Positions 46,278 to 55,775 of a DNA stretch of 61,160 bases are shown piece after piece. The notes beneath the pieces are model-generated. The model was not told where the DNA came from, searched no databases, and worked only from the letters and a program-made list of their open reading frames with translations. The stretch lies in the NCBI GenBank assembly GCA_023356535.1, contig JAKQYF010000004.1, positions 1 through 61,160 of the forward strand, written 5' to 3'. Position 1 is the stretch's first letter, and every line of letters begins with the position of its first letter. Made by a program: the position numbers and the translations under genes. Source of the stretch: Trichodesmium sp. MAG_R03 (GTDB lineage Bacteria; Cyanobacteriota; Cyanobacteriia; Cyanobacteriales; Microcoleaceae).

Positions 46278-46293
46278 TTAGGCGATCGCCTAA
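46278..46293. repeat. perfect 16-bp palindrome around HIP1
   Basis: TTAGGCGATCGCCTAA is a perfect palindrome centred on a HIP1 octamer, 11 bp past the speB stop (minus strand). The same extended arms appear in the hairpin at 39012-39051. Confidence 0.8.
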
Positions 46294-46303
46294 TACTATC
46301 TTT

Positions 46304-47215
46304 CTACCAGTCTTGAGCTAATGCTTGATAACCAATAAGTTTATAAACTAATTTTGCTGCTGTAAACTCAGATACTACCGAATCAGTAATTGGAGCCAAC
46401 TCCATAATGTCACAACCTACTACTTCATATAATTTAAATATTCTTCGCAAAAATGTAGTTAAAGAATACCAATTTAGCCCTCCTGGTTCTGGTGTCCCAA
46501 CTCCAGGAATTAATGTTGGGTCAATTCCATCTAAATCTATTGTTAAAAAAACATGTTTAGTCTGAATACTAGAGATTACTCTTTCCATCCAATCTGACTG
46601 AATAGCTATTTCTCTTGCTCTAAAAACAGTTAAATTTTTCTCCTTTATTAAATCTGCTTCTTCTTTACAAATTGCCCGAATACCTATTTGTACTGTTGGT
46701 AAGCCCATCTCAAATATCCGTCGCATTACGCAAGCATGGTTATATATTGAACCTTCATATTCATACCGCAAATCCCCATGAGCATCTATTTGAATCACAG
46801 TAAAAGGTTGATCCAAATATAATTTATTATAAGCTTTTACTATCCCATTTGTAATGCTATGTTCTCCACCTATAGCAATCACAAACTTTCCATCAATTAC
46901 TAATTTTTCTACTGTTTCTTGAGTAACTTTTAGCATATCTAATGGGGAGATTTTGTTTCCATTACGAGTATCTGCTATAGGTTCATGAGTATAGATACCA
47001 ACTTCCAAACCTGTTTCCATATCTAATTCTTCATCATAACATTCTAACTGTTGAGACGCATCTAACAATACTGCCGGACCATTAACACAACCTCTTCTAT
47101 AAGTAGTAGTTGCTTCATAAGGAATTGGTACAATTACTACTTTGGCAGTAGTGTAATCTGGCTCAATCTCTGAACTAATGAAGGGTAGAAGTGATGTAGG
47201 ATAAGTTTTTAACAT
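46304..47215 (-). CDS. speB: agmatinase/ureohydrolase SpeB
   Basis: From ATG 47215 (MLKTYPTSLLPF) it is 303 residues. Binuclear manganese ligands are in GGEHSI, IDAHGDLRYEYEG and TIDLDGIDP, with the GTPEPGGL loop present. It hydrolyses agmatine to putrescine and urea, or a related guanidino compound; the substrate is not fixed by these motifs. The frame extends to ATG 47254, but those 13 residues overlap a dispersed repeat and are unlike the family. Confidence 0.85.
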   Translation of the reverse strand: MLKTYPTSLLPFISSEIEPDYTTAKVVIVPIPYEATTTYRRGCVNGPAVLLDASQQLECYDEELDMETGLEVGIYTHEPIADTRNGNKISPLDMLKVTQETVEKLVIDGKFVIAIGGEHSITNGIVKAYNKLYLDQPFTVIQIDAHGDLRYEYEGSIYNHACVMRRIFEMGLPTVQIGIRAICKEEADLIKEKNLTVFRAREIAIQSDWMERVISSIQTKHVFLTIDLDGIDPTLIPGVGTPEPGGLNWYSLTTFLRRIFKLYEVVGCDIMELAPITDSVVSEFTAAKLVYKLIGYQALAQDW

Positions 47216-47249
47216 TTTTTTTACTATATAATTTAGAATTGCTATATTT

Positions 47250-47300
47250 CCCATGATTTAGCAATAAAATTAGGTAATTAATTTTGCCTAGACACTTAAC
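47250..47300. repeat. dispersed repeat family H, copy 1
   Basis: It shares TTTAGCAATAAAATTAGGTA and ATTAATTTTGCCTAGACACT with 53488-53532 (two or three mismatches). About 45 bp, located between divergent speB and hydrolase genes, so it lies in their promoter region. Confidence 0.65.
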
Positions 47301-47311
47301 CGATAACTGAA

Positions 47312-48193
47312 ATGATTGGTACACAAACTTGGACATGGCGAAGCTGGCCAATATGCTACCACAGCCAAGGAGAACAGGGACCTCCTGTGATATTAATACA
47401 TGGTTTTGGGGCTTCTTGGGGACATTGGCGCAAAAATATTCCTGTATTAGCTACAAATTGTCGCTGTTATGCTATTGACTTACTTGGGTTTGGTGGTTCA
47501 GCTAAACCTACCCCAAGTCAATATGTTAACTATACATTTGAAACCTGGAGTCAACAAATTGGTGATTTTTGTAGAGAAATAGTTGGTGCTCCTGCTTTCC
47601 TTGTGGGAAATTCCATTGGTTGTATTGTGGCAATGCAAACGGCAGTTGATAATCCCAATATTATTCTAGGGGTAGGAATTATCAATTGTTCTTTGAGACT
47701 TCTCCACGAACGGAAACGGTCTACTCTTCCTTGGTATCGTAGTCAGGGCAGCATACTAGCACAAAAGCTGTTAAAAGTCAAGTGGATAAGTCAGTTATTT
47801 TTTAACCAGTTGGCTACAAAGAAAACTGTTAAGGGAGTATTGTTACAAGCATATAAACGCTCTGAAGCCGTTACAGATGAATTAATTGATTTAATATTGA
47901 AACCGGCAAAAGATGAGGGAGCAGTTGACATTTTTGTAGCTTTTACTGGTTATTCTCAAGGACCTTTACCGGAAGATTTATTGCCTATATTACCCTGTTC
48001 AGCCATAATTTTATGGGGAGAAGAAGACCCTTGGGAAAATATTGAACTGGGAAAGGAATTTGCCAAGTTTAAAACCGTAGAAACATTTATTCCTTTGCCT
48101 GGAGTTGGTCATTGTCCTCAAGATGAAGCACCAGAGTTAGTAAACCCTATTTTGCAGGAATGGATCTCAAAAAAATGGGAGCCTAAAATTTAG
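47312..48193 (+). CDS. alpha/beta-fold hydrolase
   Basis: This 293-residue protein has the oxyanion loop HGFGASWGHW (30-39), nucleophile elbow GNSIG (Ser101), acid Asp239 in WGEEDP and His267 in GVGHCPQDE. It resembles the cyanobacterial and plastid esterase group that includes chlorophyll dephytylase and pheophytinase relatives, but the acceptor cannot be fixed from the sequence. It is divergent from speB. Confidence 0.75.
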   Translation: MIGTQTWTWRSWPICYHSQGEQGPPVILIHGFGASWGHWRKNIPVLATNCRCYAIDLLGFGGSAKPTPSQYVNYTFETWSQQIGDFCREIVGAPAFLVGNSIGCIVAMQTAVDNPNIILGVGIINCSLRLLHERKRSTLPWYRSQGSILAQKLLKVKWISQLFFNQLATKKTVKGVLLQAYKRSEAVTDELIDLILKPAKDEGAVDIFVAFTGYSQGPLPEDLLPILPCSAIILWGEEDPWENIELGKEFAKFKTVETFIPLPGVGHCPQDEAPELVNPILQEWISKKWEPKI

Positions 48194-48291
48194 TGCTAAA
48201 TTATCAAAATTTTTGGTCTTTATATTAATTTTAATCGATAAAAAAATTCATATACTATAGGTTTTTTATCTGGGATGTGAAAACCGAGCCC

Positions 48292-48418
48292 TATAGTAAC
48301 TATATTTGATTTATGTCCAAAATATTGCCACTTTTTGAGAATAGGAGGGCAATAGGCTAGAGTTTCGGAGTTTATTTCTAGTTTTTGAATTGTCACAACC
48401 TATGAGCGGATTGCTATA
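48292..48418 (+). mobile_element. family E element, diverged copy
   Basis: It carries the family blocks TTATGTCCAAAATATTGCC, ACTTTTTGAGAATA, TCTAGTTTTTGAATTGT and GCGGATTGCTATA. The left end is eroded. It matches 53533-53668. Confidence 0.6.
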
Positions 48419-48548
48419 TTAGTTTAGAGGAACTCTGACAACAGTAAAGAAAAGAAAACAGCATTAAATAGTAGCAAACATTTCAACAGCTTTTCACAGT
48501 TTTGAATTTTGATTGCTATTAGACAGAGAATTAAACCTACATACTTAA

Positions 48549-50573
48549 TCAAGCTTTCTTATGCTTTTCCATTTGGTTTTCAAATATTTCTAAGGTTCTT
48601 AGAAGAGAAATTGATGACTGAAAAGCTTCTTCAGTAAGTTCTATTCTTTCTTCAGGTGTCTCAACTATTTCATTAGCTAGTAATGTTAAAGAGCCAATAA
48701 CTTTGTTGAGAAAACCACGAGCTTCATAAGATGCCTTAGCTAAATTCTGCTGCTCAATATATTCATCTACTTCAGACTGATTACCAAATTGTACATAATA
48801 GAGATGGCGATAGTAACCATTTTCTTTTTCTAGAAGTTCTGAATGAGTACCTATCTCAACTAATTTTCCCTGGTCTAAGACCGCTATTTGATCCGCATTT
48901 TGAATTGTTGAGAGACGGTGGGCAATCACTAAAACTGTGCGATCGTGACTTAATTTATCAATGGCCTCCTGCACCAAACGTTCAGAAACTGTATCAAGGG
49001 CACTTGTGGCCTCGTCTAAGATTAATATTTCTGGATCTTGCAATAAAGCCCTAGCAATGGCCAATCTTTGTCGCTGACCTCCTGAAAGCATTACACCGCG
49101 ATCGCCTACTTCTGTGTCCCATTGCTTGGGCAAGTCCATAATAAAATCATAAGCATTAGCTCGTCTAACTGCTTCAATAATTGCATCTTCTGTAGCATCA
49201 GGACAAGCATAAATAATATTATTTTTTACCGTATCGTTAAACAAATGAGTAGTTTGGCTAACAATACCAGTTTTCTTCCTGAAACTGGTAATATCAAACT
49301 CGCGCAAGTCAATGCCATCTATAGTAATGGAACCAGAAGTAGGGTCATAAAATCTTGGTAGTAGATCCGCAAATGTTGATTTACCTGCTCCTGAACCTCC
49401 CACTAATGCCAAAGTTTTACCTCTAGGTAAGGAGATATCAACATTTTTGAGAACTAAATTGTCATTACCTGGATAAGAGAAAGAAATTTTGTAAAAATGA
49501 ATTTTACTTTTCACTTTTTGAAAAGGTATAGAACCAGGTTTCATAATTGGTTTGTTATCTCTTTTCCATAAGTCTACAGCCATGTTAAAACTAGCAGAAC
49601 CTTTGGCAATTTTATTGCGACTGCCATTAATTTGGGATACGATGGGTAGCAAGCGAAACAGAACTAAAAGATAAGTAAGTAGGATAGCAGAAACATTTGT
49701 AATTTGGTCAGCAAATAAATATCTACCTAATAATAAAATACTGATTACCGTAATCATGCTTATCACTTCATTTACTGGACTTATTAAATCTGAATTCATT
49801 TTTGCTTTCAATTCTATATTCTCTAGGGAAAGCATTAATTTTCTTAATTTTGCATATTCTCTATTTTCACTACTTACTGATTTAATTAACCGAATACCGC
49901 TGAGAGTTTCAATTACTTTAATGGAATAATTTCTTTGTTCCTGATTTAAAAAAAATCCAAATTTCTTTGAGCGACGAATAAATAGCTGATTAATTAATCC
50001 TATAAGAACTACCAACAGAGAAGAAATTACAGTAAGCCGCCAAGAAATAGAGATTAGTAAGCTGACAAATAAGGAAAGAGTTATTAATTGAGTTATTAAA
50101 TTAACGTAACCATTAATAGTTTGGGTGCATTGAGCTGTATCTGAGCCTAAACGTTTTGTTAAATCTCCTACTTTAACTTTTGTGAAGAAATCTAAATCGC
50201 TATCCATTAATGTTTGGAGCATTTCTGATTTAATAGTATTTGTCAGAGTACGATTAAAAACTACTGTCAACAAACTTTTTAAATATGCCGTTAAATTTTT
50301 TAGAATAATAGTTAGTATAACTGCTAAAAGCATTACTATAAGGCGATACTGTTCTGGAACTCCTTCAAAAGGAGATAGCAAAAATTGAATTATGCGTGGA
50401 GAACCTTTCAACTCAATTTCTTGCCCAGAAATTTGCAGTAATATAGGTACTATTAAAGTTGTATTAACTCCATTAAATAATCCACTAGCAAATCCTAATA
50501 TAATATTCCCAATAATTTGAAAATTGAAAGGTTTACGAAGAATAAACTGTAAAATAAATTCTCTTCCAGACAT
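48549..50573 (-). CDS. ABC exporter, fused permease-ATPase (HepA/MsbA-like)
   Basis: This 674-residue half-transporter has six transmembrane helices (about residues 20-320). Its ATPase shows Walker A GGSGAGKS (392-399), signature LSGGQ (496-500), Walker B ILILDE (516-521) and IAHRLSTI. A ~75-residue C-terminal extension follows (ARGFLNKVIGSLTLLANEIV..FQSSISLLRTL) that is unusual for MsbA but seen in heterocyst-polysaccharide HepA-like proteins. It exports a lipid-linked glycan or lipid. Upstream on the same strand are two glycosyltransferases, suggesting an envelope or exopolysaccharide cluster. Confidence 0.85.
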   Translation of the reverse strand: MSGREFILQFILRKPFNFQIIGNIILGFASGLFNGVNTTLIVPILLQISGQEIELKGSPRIIQFLLSPFEGVPEQYRLIVMLLAVILTIILKNLTAYLKSLLTVVFNRTLTNTIKSEMLQTLMDSDLDFFTKVKVGDLTKRLGSDTAQCTQTINGYVNLITQLITLSLFVSLLISISWRLTVISSLLVVLIGLINQLFIRRSKKFGFFLNQEQRNYSIKVIETLSGIRLIKSVSSENREYAKLRKLMLSLENIELKAKMNSDLISPVNEVISMITVISILLLGRYLFADQITNVSAILLTYLLVLFRLLPIVSQINGSRNKIAKGSASFNMAVDLWKRDNKPIMKPGSIPFQKVKSKIHFYKISFSYPGNDNLVLKNVDISLPRGKTLALVGGSGAGKSTFADLLPRFYDPTSGSITIDGIDLREFDITSFRKKTGIVSQTTHLFNDTVKNNIIYACPDATEDAIIEAVRRANAYDFIMDLPKQWDTEVGDRGVMLSGGQRQRLAIARALLQDPEILILDEATSALDTVSERLVQEAIDKLSHDRTVLVIAHRLSTIQNADQIAVLDQGKLVEIGTHSELLEKENGYYRHLYYVQFGNQSEVDEYIEQQNLAKASYEARGFLNKVIGSLTLLANEIVETPEERIELTEEAFQSSISLLRTLEIFENQMEKHKKA

Positions 50574-50635
50574 TGATATTTCCCTTGTCTCTAAGATTAT
50601 ATTCTCTCAATTATTATGACTTTTAAACCTATTGG

Positions 50636-51817
50636 CTAAATTTTTATTAAGTCTGATAGAATGGTTGCCATTGCATCAATGCTATAATACTTAACACACC
50701 TTTCTCTAGCCTTAATACCTTTGAAATTTGCTGCTATTAAATCGTTAAATATTAATTTAGTTTTTGCTGCTATTTGCTCGGGAGAACTAGGTTCTACCAA
50801 ATAGCCAGTATCGCCTATTATTTTAGGAATGTCCCCTACTTTTGTTGCTATGATTGGCTTAGCCATTGCCATACCATCAAGGAGTTTCAATGGAAACTGT
50901 GCTTGAGTTGCTAAATGATTCCTTTGAGGCACTACTATTATATGAGCTGCAGCTACAATTTCTGGCATAATATCAGGTGGATGTTTAGGTATTTTAATTA
51001 TCCAATCTCCCCATTTTTTTATTAATTGCTGATCATAATTGTCATAAGGACTACCACCAACAATTACCAATCTTAAATCTGATTGATTTAGATTTTCCAA
51101 AGCGATTAAAACATCTTCCACTCCTTTATAGGGTCGGGGTGCTCCTGGAAACATTAATATTCTATAATTGCTCAACCCATACTTAACTCTACTTTCCTCT
51201 GGAACATACTTATTGGGGTCAAATAAAGTTGTATCTTTGCCATTTGGTAAATAAGTACCACCAAAACGTTTTTTGAGAAATTGATTGTGTAGAGTAACCT
51301 GGTCTGACTTTGATACCAAATTTTGCACACATTTTAAATAGAAGGGATGGTCTGGTTGTCGTAATGCTCCTTCTGGCTTCAAAATGTCTCTAGCTAATTG
51401 TTTAATACTGGGACGATATTTCCAATTATCTCCTCCATGCCAGCTTAACTCCCAATCATCAATATCTAAAAATACTGGGCAACTTGTCTGTATTTTTTTG
51501 ATTAGAGCTAAACCAAGACTACTGGGTTTAAGTTTATAAGCATAAATAATATCTCCACTAATTTTCTCTAACAGCTCTTTAGCAGAAATTAAAAATCCTG
51601 GATAATATTTCTTGGTATATTCGGTATAAATAGGAATAATGGATACTTCTGTCTGAGTAATATTTATGGGAGAAGTTATATCCACAAAGCCTAGTATTTC
51701 TACATCACATCCAATCTTTTTTAGAGCTTGAGATAATAAAAAGGGACGGACTGCTCCTCCCCATCTACCTGCTCCACCGCTAGATAAGTCGCTAGCTATT
51801 ATGGAAATTTTTACCAA
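50636..51817 (-). CDS. glycosyltransferase, GT4-like
   Basis: This 393-residue GT-B enzyme has an N-terminal GGAGRWGGAVRPFLLSQAL segment, a central FPGAPRPYKGVEDVLIALEN and VIVGGSPYDNYDQ, then VPQRNHLATQAQFPLKLLDG and AMAKPIIATKVGDIPKII, the nucleotide-sugar-binding end. It would add a sugar from a nucleotide donor with retention. The 62-bp gap to the ABC exporter on the same strand supports co-transcription. Confidence 0.85.
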   Translation of the reverse strand: MVKISIIASDLSSGGAGRWGGAVRPFLLSQALKKIGCDVEILGFVDITSPINITQTEVSIIPIYTEYTKKYYPGFLISAKELLEKISGDIIYAYKLKPSSLGLALIKKIQTSCPVFLDIDDWELSWHGGDNWKYRPSIKQLARDILKPEGALRQPDHPFYLKCVQNLVSKSDQVTLHNQFLKKRFGGTYLPNGKDTTLFDPNKYVPEESRVKYGLSNYRILMFPGAPRPYKGVEDVLIALENLNQSDLRLVIVGGSPYDNYDQQLIKKWGDWIIKIPKHPPDIMPEIVAAAHIIVVPQRNHLATQAQFPLKLLDGMAMAKPIIATKVGDIPKIIGDTGYLVEPSSPEQIAAKTKLIFNDLIAANFKGIKARERCVKYYSIDAMATILSDLIKI

Positions 51818-52061
51818 ATCTGCAAGCCTCCAAATTCTAAGTTAATCAAAAAATTCTGCTATCTATAAAAGCGATCGAAATTCACAATAGATCTGTAATT
51901 TGGGGTGAGATAAGTCTACGCTTTAGCTAGAATATTTATATTTATCTACATTGAGTCTCTTGCCAACTTAGTTTCATGTTTATCCAGGGGAAATTTTATA
52001 AGCAAATCTCAAATCAATCTTGACATATCACTATAATAAGTGGGAGCAATCTAGTAATTGC

Positions 52062-52862
52062 TCATTTAGTAAATCTTAAGATTAATAAGTGCTGTAAGTA
52101 TTCTACATATTGTTTCCATGTAACTTTGCTTTCCCCTCCTAGTCGTTCTTGGAAAACATACCCTACTTCTACAACACAGCAAATATTACCTCGACCTAAA
52201 ACTTCAATCAGGATTTTGTAACCTACCGGGCTAAGAGTGTGGCCAGCGATCGCCTGACGATTGATCATAAAATAGCCACTCATGGGGTCAGAAACTCGCC
52301 CTACTACTTCAGGCAAAATAACTAATCCCAAAAGTTGAGCCCCACGAGACAAAAATCTTCTAACTAGACTCCAGTCACTAACACCCCCTTCATCAACATG
52401 ACGACTAGCTACTACTAAATCAGCACCTTTCTCTATTTCTGCTAATAGTTTTAAAAGGGTTTCTAGGGGATGTTGTAAGTCAGCATCAATAACCCCTAAT
52501 ATTTCTCCTTTTGCTACTTGCCAACCACGAACTACTGCTGTAGAAAGTCCTCTTTCTTTTCTTCTACACATTACTCGGAGTTGGGAGTATTCTTGTGCCA
52601 TATTCTGAGCTACCTCCCAAGTCAAGTCTGGGCTATTGTCATCTACTATGATTAACTCATAGGCATTGGGGATTTTAGTATCTAATAGTTTAGTTATCTT
52701 TTCAAGAATTGTTGGTATATTTTGACTTTCTTTATATGTAGGAATAACTAGAGAAAGTTTAATCTTTGTGCTATCTGGTTTTGTAGTATTACTATCTAGA
52801 ATTGGAACCTTTAATAAACCAGTTGGCACTGTTAGTAATGAGTTGGCTTGAGTCGTTCTCAT
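52062..52862 (-). CDS. GT2 glycosyltransferase, polyprenol-phosphate mannosyltransferase-like
   Basis: This 266-residue GT-A enzyme has LVIPTYKESQNIPTIL (about 34-49), VDDNSPDLTWEVAQ, RRKERGLSTAVVRGW, the DADLQHPLE metal site and VGYVFQERLGGESKVTWKQY, all typical of dolichol-phosphate mannose synthase relatives. It lacks the C-terminal membrane helices seen in longer family members. It likely makes polyprenyl-phosphate sugar for envelope glycans. Same strand as the GT4 and exporter genes, 244 bp upstream. Confidence 0.85.
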   Translation of the reverse strand: MRTTQANSLLTVPTGLLKVPILDSNTTKPDSTKIKLSLVIPTYKESQNIPTILEKITKLLDTKIPNAYELIIVDDNSPDLTWEVAQNMAQEYSQLRVMCRRKERGLSTAVVRGWQVAKGEILGVIDADLQHPLETLLKLLAEIEKGADLVVASRHVDEGGVSDWSLVRRFLSRGAQLLGLVILPEVVGRVSDPMSGYFMINRQAIAGHTLSPVGYKILIEVLGRGNICCVVEVGYVFQERLGGESKVTWKQYVEYLQHLLILRFTK

Positions 52863-53165
52863 TAATTACTTTTATTTAATTTTTCCTGACTAAGTGTTAG
52901 TATTTAAATGAAAAACATAATTTTTTTTAGTTTGCTATTTTTCATATTTTTTGATAGTCAAATCCTCCTAATTTTACTGTATTTTTATTTTTGATGTTCC
53001 ATGTATATACGTTCAAATATTAGTGATAAAGCGTTGATATTGCTAGCTTATTTCCACTGCCTAAAGGTTATCTCACTTAAGATTAAACAGGCTTTAAAAG
53101 GATTAGTTCCATATTCAAGTGATTATGATAGGATATTTATTTATTAAATTTATATCTACTATATA
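52863..53165. other. spacer
   Basis: 303 bp, strongly A/T-rich, no gene or repeat recognised. It should hold the GT2 gene promoter. Confidence 0.4.
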
Positions 53166-53378
53166 CTAGTTATCATAAATCAAATTAATTTTACCCATTT
53201 TAATCAATTCAAATATCTGATTAATTTGGCTTTGTTCTTTATAGGTTATTTTTTTACCAGATAAAATTAAGGAAGTCAGTTGTAGGTGTTCGTGACGATT
53301 CAGTTTACCCGATGTCATAATTCGGTTCACCATTTGATTGATTGTTACCTTTGGTTGATTTTGCTCACTCCATAACAT
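53166..53378 (-). CDS. small conserved cyanobacterial protein
   Basis: A 70-residue soluble helical protein: INQMVNRIMTSGKLNRHEHL, then LTSLILSGKKITYKEQSQIN and a basic tail. A similar short protein with the NRIMTSGKLxRxEHLQLTSxIL pattern is common in cyanobacteria. No domain name or function is known to me. It has its own spacers on both sides. Confidence 0.65.
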   Translation of the reverse strand: MLWSEQNQPKVTINQMVNRIMTSGKLNRHEHLQLTSLILSGKKITYKEQSQINQIFELIKMGKINLIYDN

Positions 53379-53487
53379 AAATCATTATGTATATAATTTA
53401 TTTGCTAATTTGGGCTTATTTTGATAATAAGTAGTTATGCAGAATTAATGACACATACTTTCAATCTAAAAAACATATATTCCCTGT

Positions 53488-53532
53488 GATTTAGGAATAA
53501 AGTTAGGTAATTAATTTTGCCTAAACACTTAA
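53488..53532. repeat. dispersed repeat family H, copy 2
   Basis: It matches 47250-47300: TGATTTAGGAATAAAGTTAG and TAATTAATTTTGCCTAAACA. It runs directly into the family E element that follows. Confidence 0.65.
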
Positions 53533-53668
53533 TATAGCAATCCTATTTTATTCATGTCAAAAATATTGCCACTTTTTGAGAATACGTTTGGAGACAATGG
53601 TTAATGGGTAGGACCTTCAGAACTTATGTCTAGTTTTTGAGTTGTTACAATCTATTGAGAATTGCTAG
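53533..53668 (+). mobile_element. MITE-like element, family E reference copy
   Basis: It starts TATAGCAATCCTATTTTATT, has ATATTGCCACTTTTTGAGAA inside and ends CTATTGAGAATTGCTA. Imperfect terminal inverted repeats, about 136 bp, non-coding. Related copies lie at 7056-7190 and 48292-48418. Confidence 0.7.
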
Positions 53669-53915
53669 ATATAAATTTACTCTCCAAAAAATAGTATAGC
53701 AGTCTTAAGCACCGCTGTACAGAAAATCTTTTGAAAGAGGGGTAACAAAAGTGATAAATTCATAGTTTTTATGTACAGCAGACTTCAGATTAATATGTTA
53801 GAATCATTATAATAAATGGAGTAGGTGCATTTTGCTTGTTCCCTTTCCTCCGACTCATCTTTCCTATTCCCTAAAAATGGAAATATTTGTAGATTGAGGT
53901 ATTAATTGAGTTTTT
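53669..53915. other. gloB upstream spacer
   Basis: No gene. It contains the gloB promoter region and no recognised motif. Bases 53697-53790 include short inverted pieces (CACCGCTGTACAG, ATGTACAGCAG) that may be a further small element. Confidence 0.35.
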
Positions 53916-54689
53916 ATGGAGATTTTGAGACTACCAGTACTGTCAGACAACTATATTTTCTTACTACATGACCCAAATCAAAAGATTGGGGCTGTAGTCG
54001 ATCCCGCCGAAGTCAGGCCAGTACTAGAGAAACTAGAATTCTTGGGAGCTGAGCTGGTAACCATTTTTAATACTCACCATCATCCTGACCATGTAGGTGC
54101 TAATCGACAATTAATCCAAAAGTTTCCACAATTGAAAGTTTATGGTGGAGTTGAAGACCGAGGTAGAATTCCTGGACAACAGGTATTTTTACGGGAAGGT
54201 GATCGTGTCCAGTTTGCTGATCGAGTAGCAGAGGTTTTGTTTGTACCTGGTCATACAAGTGGACATATTGCTTACTATTTTCCTTCTGTAGCTCTTGGAG
54301 AAATAGGAGAATTATTTTGTGGTGATACTTTGTTTGCTGGTGGTTGTGGTCATTTATTTGAAGGGACACCGGCCCAAATGGTAGAGTCTTTGAGTAAATT
54401 ACGTAATCTACCTAACAATACACGAGTATGGTGTGCCCACGAATATACTTTAAAAAATTTACAGTTTGCTATGACTGTTGACAAAGACAATGCTGATTTA
54501 CAATCTCGCTTTGCTGAGGTTAAGGCAGCGCGTAGTCGCAATGAAGCAACTGTACCATCAATGATTGGTGTAGAAAAACGTACAAATCCTTTTCTCCGCT
54601 GGGAGCAACCTGCTCTACAATTAGCAGTTCAAAGTCAAGATCCGGTAGAAACTTTTGCTCGTCTGCGAAGAAAGAAGGATCAATTTTAA
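53916..54689 (+). CDS. gloB: hydroxyacylglutathione hydrolase (glyoxalase II)
   Basis: This 257-residue metallo-beta-lactamase-fold enzyme has the THHHPDHVG metal motif (53-61), [23 protein letters not shown] and [14 protein letters not shown], all glyoxalase II hallmarks. It hydrolyses S-lactoylglutathione to lactate and glutathione, completing methylglyoxal detoxification. Length and start ([15 protein letters not shown]) are normal. Monocistronic. Confidence 0.93.
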   Translation: MEILRLPVLSDNYIFLLHDPNQKIGAVVDPAEVRPVLEKLEFLGAELVTIFNTHHHPDHVGANRQLIQKFPQLKVYGGVEDRGRIPGQQVFLREGDRVQFADRVAEVLFVPGHTSGHIAYYFPSVALGEIGELFCGDTLFAGGCGHLFEGTPAQMVESLSKLRNLPNNTRVWCAHEYTLKNLQFAMTVDKDNADLQSRFAEVKAARSRNEATVPSMIGVEKRTNPFLRWEQPALQLAVQSQDPVETFARLRRKKDQF

Positions 54690-54690
54690 C

Positions 54691-54795
54691 TTAGGAATCA
54701 GGATGTTATTATCTATACAAGTTAAATTGCTTAAACTCTATACCATCTGAGTTATTTCACAAAATTTTGGACTTGATTTAATTCTTATTCCTTAA
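54691..54795 (+). repeat. dispersed repeat family G, copy 3
   Basis: It starts TTAGGAATCAGGATGTTATT and ends TTATTCCTTAA, 105 bp. It follows the gloB stop directly. Family mates are 7289-7393 and 33761-33869. Confidence 0.7.
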
Positions 54796-54977
54796 GGTGG
54801 CAAGGAATTCCACATAGGGGAAGAAATAAGTCACGTTATATTTCCTCTTTGGAGACTTAACAGAAGTTTCATATTTTTAAAACTTATTTAGGGCTGGTTA
54901 ATTAAATATCAAAGTATTAAAATGGTATATCAATTCTAGGTTGAGGTGAAAAATTTAACAAATTTCCATTCCTAATA

Positions 54978-55022
54978 TAAGTTACCCACTTATGGGGGAG
55001 ACTTGAAACACATTTTTTTGTT
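54978..55022 (-). mobile_element. solo left-end remnant of the IS200/IS605 family
   Basis: On the plus strand AAGTTACCCACTTATGGGGG, then AGACTTGAAACACATTTTT, matches the reverse of the S3 left end (AAGTCGCCCGCTTATGGGCG, then AGGCTTTAAACACAATTTTT). The right end and everything else are absent. Bases 54888-54925 also resemble the left part of family A. Confidence 0.5.
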
Positions 55023-55148
55023 CAAAAGTTAGAATAAGACAACTGCTACTAATAAAACTTATTTATTTAAAGTCAAATTAATAAAACCAGAAAAACTGTT
55101 TAATTTTTTTTATTTGCTGAGTAGCTATATAGCCTTGAGGAAAACACT

Positions 55149-55466
55149 ATGTTACATCTGCTTTATATCCTAGCCTTCACTACTGTTGCTGTTTTGGCTG
55201 TTCATAATTTAATCCGTAGTCTATTAACAGTGGGACTGGAGTCTCAATCTTCGTCCTCCAAACGAGGGTGGTCTGCTCGTGACTCTTATTCTCAGTCTGG
55301 TAGAATTCCACATCCAGAACTATTAGATGAATCTGGGAATTTTATTGATGAACCTTTATTAGTGATGCGCTCTGTGAATGTACAAGAAGCTCGTCAACAG
55401 TTGGATGCTATTTATAATTCCGAGCTTGGTTCAAGTGGTGAAACCCAAGATGAAAAAAGTAAATAA
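55149..55466 (+). CDS. DUF2973 family membrane protein
   Basis: This 105-residue protein opens with a transmembrane helix, MLHLLYILAFTTVAVLAVHN, followed by LIRSLLTVGLES, a Ser-rich linker, and the conserved tail VPHPELLDE-like IPHPELLDESGNFIDEPLLV, then MRSVNVQEARQQLDAIYN. This matches cyanobacterial DUF2973. Function unknown; probably a thylakoid or plasma-membrane protein facing the cytoplasm. Confidence 0.8.
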   Translation: MLHLLYILAFTTVAVLAVHNLIRSLLTVGLESQSSSSKRGWSARDSYSQSGRIPHPELLDESGNFIDEPLLVMRSVNVQEARQQLDAIYNSELGSSGETQDEKSK

Positions 55467-55775
55467 TAATTTACACCATAAAATTAATAGAATGTTAAAA
55501 AGTTGATCTGGGTTTGTTACAAAAATTGATTACCGAGAATTGTTAGAAGGCTTATAGGGTAATTTCTGATTTACCAGAAGATAAATGACAGGTCAATAAT
55601 TATGATTTTCTAAGGAATGGTCTGGAAAAGATGTCATAATTATTGACAAATATTTATTTAAATGTTGGTAGAAGACCCGCGCTCTCCAGTAGGGGAGGGT
55701 CGGGATGAATGCCAATCAATCTTACGGCTTTACAAATAATCTGTTAGAATATAAATGTTGAAAAGTAGGCAGTAG
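55467..55775. other. spacer with GC-rich hairpin
   Basis: No gene. A strong stem lies at 55674-55701 (GACCC..GGGTC outside, CTCTCC/GGGGAG inside, loop AGTA), followed by GGGATGAATGCC. Given the tnpB remnant that starts at 55776, it may be an end structure of that second IS200/IS605-type element. Confidence 0.45.
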
